In this document: one piece after another, positions 47,812 to 53,935 of the stretch | Position numbering within the stretch: position 1 is the first letter of the stretch | How the letters are laid out: each line of letters begins with the position of its first letter | Assembly (NCBI GenBank): GCA_903893565.1 | Contig: CAITMU010000007.1 | Coordinates: 1-53,935, forward strand | Reading direction: 5' to 3' | Origin: an uncultured beta proteobacterium | GTDB taxonomy: Bacteria; Pseudomonadota; Gammaproteobacteria; Burkholderiales; SG8-41 | Length of the DNA stretch: 53,935 bases | Notes under the pieces: model-generated | The model's database searches: none | Told to the model about the DNA's origin: nothing | Seen by the model: only the letters and a program-made list of their open reading frames with translations | Position numbers and translations under genes: made by a program

Positions 47812-47896
47812 AATTTTTCTCCCGAACCGGAAATCCCTTGTTAAATTTTTTCTTTTTAATAACAGATACTTATTCTAATAATACTCAAGTAGATTA

Positions 47897-48367
47897 TCAA
47901 GTTTTTTTTGCTCTTCGTTCAGCGAAAAATTGACGCAATAAGGCGACCGATTCTTCTGCCAAAATCCCCCCAATGACCTGAGCATGATGATTAAGCCGAT
48001 CTTCAGAAAATAAATTCACCACGCTACCACACGCACCCGTTTTACTATCAGGTGCCGCAAAAACGACTCTCTTAATACGCGCATGCATGATAGCCCCCAC
48101 ACACATACAACAAGGCTCTAAGCTCACATACAAAGAGCATCCAATAAGTCTGTAATTTTTAACGCGCTCTGAGGCAATACGGATGGCTCTAATTTCCGCA
48201 TGCGCAGTTGGGTCCGATTGAGAAATAGGTTGATTAAAACCCTCACCTATTATCTGGCCATCACAAACCACCAAGGCACCGACAGGCACTTCATCCATAA
48301 GGGCCGCCTGACGCGCAAGATGAAGCGCACGTTGCATAAAAATAATATCTTCAGAATTTTTTTCCAT
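47897..48367 (-). CDS. tadA: tRNA-specific adenosine deaminase
   Basis: Deaminates A34 to inosine in tRNA-Arg(ACG), letting it read three codons. The zinc site is complete: HAEIRAI supplies His and the catalytic Glu, and PCCMCVGAI supplies the two Cys (PC-x-x-C). DEVPVGALVV and ARIKRVVFAAPDSKTGA match the family. The 156 residues fit. It is the last clear core gene before the accessory region; an unusual Cys-rich open frame ends 12 bases before its start on the same strand. Confidence 0.95.
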   Translation of the reverse strand: MEKNSEDIIFMQRALHLARQAALMDEVPVGALVVCDGQIIGEGFNQPISQSDPTAHAEIRAIRIASERVKNYRLIGCSLYVSLEPCCMCVGAIMHARIKRVVFAAPDSKTGACGSVVNLFSEDRLNHHAQVIGGILAEESVALLRQFFAERRAKKT

Positions 48368-48378
48368 TATCTTATGAG

Positions 48379-48582
48379 TTATAAAAATTGTAATCCGTCC
48401 CCACTCAATGGTGGCTTTGGGTCGAGCACCACCCCTGCGGGTGCCAGGATCGCGACAAACTTAACCCGACCCTTACTGCTGAATGGGAGGAGATTAAGCT
48501 GTCGGCTAACATCGCCTAAGAAACCGCACCGCTTGCAACTTGTACAACAATGAGAAATAACAACCTTGCCATCATTGGAAGC
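48379..48582 (-). pseudogene. Cys-rich open frame without start codon, likely gene remnant
   Basis: A 67-residue open stretch on the minus strand, bounded by TGA upstream (48583-48585) and TAA at 48379-48381, with no ATG, GTG or TTG in frame. It contains a cysteine cluster (HCCTSCKRCGF) and an ending of regular protein-like composition (VKFVAILAPAGVVLDP). I do not recognise it. It may be the tail of an element-borne gene or chance coding at a junction. With its flanks it fills the 261-base gap between tadA and the DHH gene. Confidence 0.3.
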
Positions 48583-48628
48583 TCACCCTCGGTTTGTCGA
48601 TGACCAACAGAATACATTGAAACCGGAG

Positions 48629-49471
48629 TCATACCCCCCAAATCTCACTAAAGAATCGTTCAATCTGGACCGCAAAGCCACTCGCTTGTGCGTGCCCTCC
48701 CCCGCCATAGTGAGCGGCTAGAACACTGACATCAAAGGGGGCAATGCTACGCAGACTACAAATGGCCTTATCCCCTTTGATAAAGAAGGTCAGGCTGAAA
48801 GTTCCGGATCGCTTGGCAATCGCTTGACCTATTTCCGAGGTGTTACTAATGGCATTGGTAGCCAGCCCCTGATGGCCACAAAGTGTGACTGGTCTCAGGT
48901 CTTTTCGTAGCGCACTGTCTATTTGTCGCTGAAGTACTTCGAGAACCGTGTGGCCCTTGGCAATCAATTCCTCGGGATGAGTTGCTGCATCCTGCCATGA
49001 CTCGAAGCGCATCGGTATCAGGCTAAGGCCAGCACAGAACGCCTGGGTATCATTCAAGGCGAAACGCCACAAATCTCGGTCACCAATGTGATCAATCAGT
49101 GGTGGGCGTATTGACCCCGAGTGAAAATAATCCCAGGCAAGCTGGGCTCCAGAACGATCCATATCGAACTGGAGGGCGACATTGGCGATAGGCTCAACGC
49201 CTGCCCATTGCTGCGCAGCAGACTTATGGTGATCGAGTAGCACGATCTGGGCTGCATGCTGCGCCATGGTGCGCAAAACGTCAGGTGGAAAACTAAAATC
49301 GAGGATGAATAACTGCCGATCTTTCAGTCGTTCGACAGCAATCTGGTCACCGTGATGGACCGGATGGTATTCAGCGCCATCGCCAAGACTCAGCCATGCC
49401 GCGTAGGCCGCGCCAAACCCGTCGTCGCAATCAGCGTGGTAGAGAATCAAAGTTTCAGGCATTGGCATCAT
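48629..49471 (-). CDS. DHH family phosphoesterase
   Basis: Protein of 280 residues with the DHH-DHHA1 architecture. The metal motifs are YHADCDDGFGAAYAAW near the N-terminus (Asp cluster), FILDFSFP, and the DHH signature LLDHHKSA. The C-terminal DHHA1 has YGGGGHAQASGF. Family members hydrolyse phosphodiester bonds in nanoRNA, cyclic dinucleotides or related substrates; which one applies here cannot be told. I start at the ATG at 49471; a TTG lies two codons further up. It is the last gene of a tight minus-strand group (gaps of 23 and 3-9 bases and one overlap) with three unrecognised proteins. Confidence 0.88.
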   Translation of the reverse strand: MMPMPETLILYHADCDDGFGAAYAAWLSLGDGAEYHPVHHGDQIAVERLKDRQLFILDFSFPPDVLRTMAQHAAQIVLLDHHKSAAQQWAGVEPIANVALQFDMDRSGAQLAWDYFHSGSIRPPLIDHIGDRDLWRFALNDTQAFCAGLSLIPMRFESWQDAATHPEELIAKGHTVLEVLQRQIDSALRKDLRPVTLCGHQGLATNAISNTSEIGQAIAKRSGTFSLTFFIKGDKAICSLRSIAPFDVSVLAAHYGGGGHAQASGFAVQIERFFSEIWGV

Positions 49472-49480
49472 GGACAAGCG

Positions 49481-49852
49481 TTAGCGATCTGGCAGTGGAG
49501 AACTGGCGAGCAGTCGGCGACATTCCTCGCGCATCGAATCCCCAGTTTCCGAAACATACCGCTGATCGAGTGCTTCCGTCATTTCATAAGAAATATGAAG
49601 CCCTGCCTCCCGTGAAACGGAGGATGCAATCTGCCGCGCCAATTGGTCGCTCAATTCCGACAGATGTTTACGCTGCGGCATGGAAAGGTGAGATTTCGAG
49701 CGAGACAACCAATCGGCGGCAAGGGTCGCCCCTTGAGCGACGGTCAGCCAAGTGTTGTGTTCGTAATAGGCTGCCAGTCGCTCTGCAGCCAAGGCAAAGA
49801 TCAGAGCGCTATACGGATCCTCCTCGCTCACTGAGATTTCGATGGGGCTCAA
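49481..49852 (-). CDS. Hypothetical protein, mostly alpha-helical
   Basis: 123 residues, not recognised. The composition suggests helices throughout (ALIFALAAERLAAYYEHNTW, ALDQRYVSETGDSMREECRR), with no membrane span and no metal motif. No ATG lies near the beginning. The TTG at 49852 is the only reasonable start, preceded by seven A but no clear ribosome site, so the N-terminus is doubtful. It lies 23 bases after the 406-residue protein gene and just before the DHH gene, and it is likely part of the same transcript and process. Confidence 0.7.
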   Translation of the reverse strand: MSPIEISVSEEDPYSALIFALAAERLAAYYEHNTWLTVAQGATLAADWLSRSKSHLSMPQRKHLSELSDQLARQIASSVSREAGLHISYEMTEALDQRYVSETGDSMREECRRLLASSPLPDR

Positions 49853-49875
49853 TTTTTTTGCACTTGAACGGGTGG

Positions 49876-51096
49876 CTAGAATGCCAGAACAGGGGCAAGA
49901 GCCACCCTGACAAAACGTTCCTCCGGAAAACTCTCAAGCGTTTTTCGTAGTTGGTCCATCGCTGCTTCTGTGCATTGCGCAATTTTGGCTGCACGAAGCA
50001 TCTGGGTGTACGCGGCAAGGACCTCGCCAGTTGTCGCCTCATAGGCTTGTTCTGCGCAAATCCAGTACAGCGCCAACAACCCACAGTTAAGGGCGAAGCT
50101 AGGCTCCTTTTCGACAAAGTCGTCGGCCGCGCGTATCAAGGTTCGATGATCTACCGCAGAACGCTTGGCAAGGTTCAGTGCTAAATCGAAGAGCTCGGCA
50201 TCCTTGGCGGCGGCAAACCATTTTCCTTCTTCGCCGGGTGTTCGCGCGACCAGATCATTCAGAACAACCTCCGGTGCCTTGTGCTGATACTTTCGACAGA
50301 TCGCACGAAACGTTGCGAGATAAGTTGCCCCATGGTTGGCTTCAAAGGCATAGCGTTCATAAGCCTCATCCATTAAGCCTGAAGATATCAGGATGCCTTC
50401 GCATGTCTTAGCAATCAATCCAACGGGTTCATTCAGCCCACGAGATTCCTCCGCGTAACGCAATGCTTCGGCCTTTTTACCCAATAGGGCAAGCGCTTTG
50501 ACACCCCATTGTCGATACGACCAGAAATTGTAAGGGCATTTGCTCAGCAACGTGAGCAACTGTTCATGCCGCCCTGCTGCAAGCATGGCGGACAGGCACA
50601 TCGAGGTCCCGTGATAGAAGCCACGCTCAACTTTGTTGCGACTCCATACGGTGTCCACGGTCTCCACCAAGCGATCAACCCATTGGGCTGCAATTTCGGA
50701 CGAGGCACACAACTCGCCCCAGTAATCACCCAAGCATTCGATGTAGGGTATACGGTCATCGGCATGCGCCTGATAAAGCTGTTCCATCCATTGGCAGCGC
50801 ACTTTTTGGTCGGCAGGCGCTTTGGCGATAATAGGCACCAGAGCGTCGATGGCCCGATTCACGGCAGTTCCAATCGAGCCCGAGGAACTGTCGATGCTTT
50901 GCAGCGCCGGCGATAACTTTTGAAGAAAGAGAACCGCTCCCTCAGCGGCGAGAACTGGTTCCTTCCGGGCTACCGCTTTGATTTCCGATACAGCTTCCTT
51001 GATCCGGGTGATGGCGGGTTCAGAACGCCACCCAAAGGAACCGCTCCGAAAACGTGGGCCAAACGCCCAGACATGCTTGCTCGCCGTTTTACTCAT
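49876..51096 (-). CDS. Hypothetical alpha-helical repeat protein
   Basis: 406 residues. It begins MSKTASKHVWAFGPRFRSGSFGWRS and continues as repeated helix pairs with a TPR/HEAT-like look, for example AEGAVLFLQKLSPALQ, LLTLLSKCPYNFWSYRQWGVKALALLGKKAEALRY and LALNLAKRSAVDHRTLIRAA. There is no membrane segment and no catalytic motif I can name. It appears to be a scaffold or binding protein. Its ATG overlaps the upstream broken gene by eight bases and it is followed by two more genes within 25 bases, so it is in one operon with them. Function unknown. Confidence 0.82.
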   Translation of the reverse strand: MSKTASKHVWAFGPRFRSGSFGWRSEPAITRIKEAVSEIKAVARKEPVLAAEGAVLFLQKLSPALQSIDSSSGSIGTAVNRAIDALVPIIAKAPADQKVRCQWMEQLYQAHADDRIPYIECLGDYWGELCASSEIAAQWVDRLVETVDTVWSRNKVERGFYHGTSMCLSAMLAAGRHEQLLTLLSKCPYNFWSYRQWGVKALALLGKKAEALRYAEESRGLNEPVGLIAKTCEGILISSGLMDEAYERYAFEANHGATYLATFRAICRKYQHKAPEVVLNDLVARTPGEEGKWFAAAKDAELFDLALNLAKRSAVDHRTLIRAADDFVEKEPSFALNCGLLALYWICAEQAYEATTGEVLAAYTQMLRAAKIAQCTEAAMDQLRKTLESFPEERFVRVALAPVLAF

Positions 51097-51652
51097 CGTC
51101 GTCGATCACAATCTTAGCCTCGCCTTCAACTACGCCAAGCTTCAGCAGCTCTGAGCCGTTTGCGCTGGACTCCACCACCCGATGCAAAAGCCCATAGTAG
51201 ACCCGCCACTCCTCCTGATTATTACATAGCAGCGTAACTGTCTTGTCGTTTAACCGTATGATGCGGCCACTGCGTTGTTGCTGGCTCCGGTCAAGAAAGC
51301 CCACCGTATCACCTACTGACACGGAGTTTCGGCCCAATCCCTCTTTGGGTTGCTCTCGTATTTCGACATCGGCGCCATCGAGGTTGATCGCCGCATAGGA
51401 AATCAGTCACCGCTTCTGCGTCGTCAGATCGAGAACGAGTGCTTGCTTGCGGCGAAGTTCGAGCAGTTGGCCTCGCTCGGATCGATTGGCTTGCGCATCG
51501 AAGTAATCGATGACCTGACCAATGTGTAAGCGCGATTGCACCGCCGCCATCCATCCGGGTTGAACGAGAACACGATCAATCGCTGCCCGCATTCGATACA
51601 GGTCAAATGCGGAGGCTTGGGTAAGACTGGCTATGGTTTCGGAATAGTTCAT
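51089..51652 (-). pseudogene. Gene interrupted by an in-frame TGA (hypothetical protein, 187 codons)
   Basis: From ATG 51652 the frame reads MNYSETIASLTQASAFDLYR and on to LVLDLTTQKR, then meets TGA (51409-51407). It continues in the same frame without break as LISYAAINLDGADVEIREQPKEG to IVIDDDE, ending at 51089. The second part (VGDTVGFLDRSQQQRSGRIIRLNDKTVTLLC) looks like a small beta-barrel of SH3/KOW type. The second half alone has only a TTG as start. Single-codon interruption with the frame kept suggests a TGG-to-TGA nonsense change. Readthrough cannot be excluded. It heads the four-gene operon that ends with the DHH gene. Confidence 0.72.
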
Positions 51653-51995
51653 GGGGTTCGTAATCGAGAAGCAAGCGTTATCTTGCAACAAGGGCCGGCA
51701 TGCCCTCGCAAGGCAAGCAACAGCTCCCAAAGATAGCAAGGAAGGAAATCGAGGTTATTATCGTCAAGTTTTCTTTTATCACACCGCAAACGGGAGAGCA
51801 ACATGATCATCATTTTCTGGAGGTTCCCCACGGTGGTTATTGAGTCCGTTGAACTTGTGTCAGTCCCCAATGCACCCGCCTGGCAAGAAAAACGCCAGAA
51901 TCTCTTGTGAGCTTGACCCCTGCTAAAGCCCGCCTACAACGTACGGGGAGGGTATTGGTGTCATTGCACAAGCCAACACAGGCCAGTCTTTCGCA
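51653..51995. other. Intergenic region between the four-gene operon and the broken PIN gene
   Basis: 343 bases with no supported gene. One inverted repeat, CTGGC/GCCAG at 51880-51898, has no T tract. A TTGACG hexamer on the minus strand near 51768 lacks a matching -10 box. Nothing else is recognised. Confidence 0.4.
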
Positions 51996-52285
51996 TCACG
52001 AACTGATATGCGTTGCAAACGCCTGCAGTTGCATGCCTTCATAAAGTTCGGCATCAATGGATTGAACAACACCCTCAAGCCGATCCAGCACTAACATTGC
52101 CGCACTGGAATCAATACCACGTTTTATTAACAGCGTAGGCAGATACAGTCGCGCATCTGAGTAGCAACATCGAGGGCAAATAATTTGCCCTTTGTTACGT
52201 TATCAAAAATCAGTTCACGCACCCGCTTTCCCATCACCGCACGAATAAGAATGTTCGCATCAAGAACGATAGCTTTACCACTCAT
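51996..52285 (-). pseudogene. PIN-domain toxin gene with a frameshift
   Basis: From ATG 52285 the frame reads MSGKAIVLDANILIRAVMGKRVREL, the classic PIN start with the metal-binding Asp of the LDANIL motif. After LFALDV it leaves frame and stops soon. The next frame continues from about 52164 with YSDARLYLPTLLIKRGIDSSA and ends at a TGA at 51996-51998. Loss of one base near 52164 explains this. The restored protein would be about 96 residues, short for a PIN toxin (usually 125-140), so the C-terminus may also be cut. PIN toxins are RNases; this copy should be inactive. Confidence 0.75.
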
Positions 52286-52338
52286 GCCGTTTTGATTTTC
52301 AGCTTCTTAGAGGGCGTGCTGGCTTACCTGCGTGCTGC

Positions 52339-52530
52339 TTAGAAGTCTGCAACCACGGACTCAACATCTACGCCCTGCGCCTCAAGCAGCTTGTCCAAGG
52401 TCTTACTGGCTTTTTTCAAGGCTGCGATGTCTGCTTCAACTTGTCCCTGCGTGGGGATGAAGTAGCCAACCGACTGACCATGGCCGCTTGAGGGCAACAG
52501 GCGTGCTGGATGCCCCTTCGTTGGTACAGC
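52339..52530 (-). pseudogene. Possible antitoxin remnant upstream of the PIN gene
   Basis: A 63-residue open stretch with no ATG, ending at a TAA at 52339-52341, 53 bases before the PIN start and on the same strand. It reads LLPSSGHGQSVGYFIPTQGQ and then a helical, charged tail with LKKASKTLDKLLEAQG. An antitoxin gene is expected here by the organisation of PIN toxin modules. I cannot assign a family, and the missing N-terminus suggests decay. A CTG or TTG start is conceivable. Confidence 0.4.
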
Positions 52531-52651
52531 TTATGGCAATTTTCATCTTTGAATTTTCATTGTTACCTTTTACGCTCAATTCGTCTCCGAGACGGACACA
52601 AACTTACCGCTTAGTGTCATTTATGGAGGACGTGGTGCTCACACCAGCGCT

Positions 52652-52846
52652 TCAACGATCCGGCGGTGCTTCAAAAAAGAAGCACTCAGGCAAGATGGCC
52701 GGAGCGACATAGTCAACATCTTGGGCGGACACGCTACAAGCGAAAAATCTCTCGCGCGACTGGCGCGCGACTGCCACAATCTGGTCGATTTCCCTGCGGG
52801 CCACTATTGAGCCTCGCTTGTTTTGCGTATCGATTGCTCCAGCCAT
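52652..52846 (-). CDS. Short hypothetical ORF of uncertain reality
   Basis: Sixty-four codons from an ATG with AAAGG eight bases upstream. The protein begins MAGAIDTQNKRGSIVARREI and ends with FFFEAPPDR. It shows no motif I know. It lies 71 bases after the AbiEii gene stop on the same strand in an otherwise empty interval (52531-52917), so it may be a real small gene or a fragment of one. Confidence 0.25.
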   Translation of the reverse strand: MAGAIDTQNKRGSIVARREIDQIVAVARQSRERFFACSVSAQDVDYVAPAILPECFFFEAPPDR

Positions 52847-52917
52847 ACGATCGCCTTTGGTGCTCTCCGTCCAGGCAGAGCGCCCGGCAGAGATTTTTAT
52901 CTCATGTCAATTGAATT

Positions 52918-53935
52918 TCATTGTGGTGGTTGTTTTGCATTGGCCCTCTGCTGGATCGCTTGGCATCGCGCCATCAAAGCTTCGAATGGCTCGGCGTCAT
53001 CGAGGAATAATCCGTCATCGACCATGTGTTGATAGTCGGTAGCCAATTTGGCCAACGCGCCGACATCCGGTACAAGCTGGAGCCCACCTTCGACCGCTGC
53101 GTGATAATCGATGGCGTCGCCGTGCGTGTTCTTTTCTGCAAAGAACACGCTCTTGTGGTCGGCAACGGCGCGTGCAAGAGCTTTGTCCGCGATGGCTGCG
53201 GCGGCGAAGCCGGCAGCATCCAGTCTCGTCACGTCGTGCCAGTGGCGCGCGAAGCGGTCGCCACCGCGAAACTCGCCCTGCGCGCAGAAAACGTGTATCG
53301 CCGTGGCCTTCTCCCAAAACGTGCGCTCGGCGCGCATCACCTGTGGTGTTGCGGCTGGAAACTTCACCCCTTGCAGATACGCGGCCGCATCGCAGCGGAT
53401 AGCGCGTGGTTCGCTAGGCTCGCCGGTCGAGCGGGCGCCGAACTCCAACATGACGGCGGGCGCGACATAGCCGGTGCCGGTGACCAGCGGTGTGTAGTCG
53501 ATGAACACTTTGTCGCCCTCGGCCCGCACGGTTGCCGGCAAACCGTTTTGCTCAAGATCATGCTTGAGACGCGGCACGATCTCGGCGCCGATCCAGTCCG
53601 ACAGGCGCGTACGAATCTCCTTGCTCCACTTTTTCTCCTGGCTCTTGCTGACCGGCAGCGGCGCATTCGCTTCACCCACCAGATCGGCGGCGATGGCACG
53701 GATGTCGTAAGTCAGGTCCACGTCTTCGGAGAAGCGCCGGATGACGCCATAGGCCTTCGACAAGGACGTGCCACCCTTGAATACCAAATGGTCAGCGTAA
53801 GGGCCGGCAAAGAGGTGCCGCAGCGACCAGACTACCCAGATGTCTTTTTCCAGCAGATGGGGCAGAAGGCCCGATGTGTTCGCTGCGAGGTCGAGCGCCT
53901 CCAGGCGTTCGGCGGTGGAGAGCTGGAAGAATTCA
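52918..53935 (-). CDS. Nucleotidyltransferase AbiEii/AbiGii toxin family protein (start beyond window edge)
   Basis: The frame is open from position 53934 to the stop at 52918-52920, 338 residues so far, and continues off the right edge. It carries the AbiEii nucleotidyltransferase core VFKGGTSLSKAYG and RFSEDVDLT, where GG-S and D-x-D bind nucleotide and metal. Later it has RTFWEKATAIHVFCAQGEFRGGDRFARHWHD, also typical. AbiEii proteins are toxins of type IV-like toxin-antitoxin systems or phage abortive infection systems, normally with an AbiEi antitoxin upstream, which would lie outside. The visible ATG-like starts inside (53787) are not the true start. Base use is clearly G+C-richer than in the core genes, suggesting transfer. 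Confidence 0.85.
   Translation of the reverse strand, partial: EFFQLSTAERLEALDLAANTSGLLPHLLEKDIWVVWSLRHLFAGPYADHLVFKGGTSLSKAYGVIRRFSEDVDLTYDIRAIAADLVGEANAPLPVSKSQEKKWSKEIRTRLSDWIGAEIVPRLKHDLEQNGLPATVRAEGDKVFIDYTPLVTGTGYVAPAVMLEFGARSTGEPSEPRAIRCDAAAYLQGVKFPAATPQVMRAERTFWEKATAIHVFCAQGEFRGGDRFARHWHDVTRLDAAGFAAAAIADKALARAVADHKSVFFAEKNTHGDAIDYHAAVEGGLQLVPDVGALAKLATDYQHMVDDGLFLDDAEPFEALMARCQAIQQRANAKQPPQ

Noticed and set aside
51407..51409. Second selenocysteine codon
   Set aside because: No hairpin with a GU loop at the right distance follows the TGA, and the surrounding residues do not look like a redox site. Nonsense mutation is the simpler reading.

Overview
The window looks like a chromosomal segment of a betaproteobacterium with moderate G+C. 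The evidence is the order of its housekeeping blocks: hfq-hflX-hflK-hflC-DUF2065-hisZ-purA; ndk-rlmN-pilF-rodZ-ispG-hisS-yfgM-bamB-der; rpsF-priB-rpsR-rplI-dnaB; rnr-rlmB; and tilS next to accA. The species cannot be fixed from the sequence alone.

Positions 1-13016 form a metal/selenium block. It holds a tungstate-type ABC importer (tupBCA, minus strand, tupA running off the left edge), then moeA, an SDR oxidoreductase, moaA, fdhD and mobA on the plus strand. These make molybdopterin guanine dinucleotide cofactor and load formate dehydrogenase. After an unlinked tesA/ybbA/ybbP-type group comes a divergent selD/mnmH pair, which makes selenophosphate and uses it to selenate tRNA. selD itself reads through an in-frame TGA (positions 11817-11819) at the catalytic cysteine site and has a bacterial SECIS-like hairpin just downstream. 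SelD is therefore very probably a selenoprotein, and its true start is 84 bases upstream of the open frame that a standard translation shows. Together the block suggests a Mo/W, possibly Sec-containing, formate dehydrogenase encoded elsewhere.

Positions 13350-41192 are core genes: peroxiredoxin, a PIN-PhoH ATPase, replication and ribosomal genes, RNase R, one tRNA-Leu(CAG), purine and histidine genes, the HflKC protease regulators, Hfq, envelope assembly genes (bamB, yfgM, rodZ, pilF), tilS and accA. Most sit in compact minus-strand operons with 1-11 base overlaps. Several short tandem repeats lie here, three of them with a 9-base period (inside rnr, downstream of the tRNA, and inside ygfZ).

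Positions 41500-48367 are smaller metabolic units: a 6PGDH-like dehydrogenase, a small membrane protein, ygfZ, a TANGO2/NRDE protein, a GNAT acetyltransferase, a class II aldolase overlapping mtnA (possibly a methylthioribose salvage branch), an L,D-transpeptidase and tadA.

From about 48.4 kb to the right edge the content becomes accessory and base use shifts to richer G+C. There is a tight four-gene operon of largely unknown function ending in a DHH phosphoesterase, whose first gene is cut by an in-frame TGA; a frameshifted PIN-domain toxin with a neighbouring remnant; and an AbiEii-type nucleotidyltransferase that runs off the right edge.
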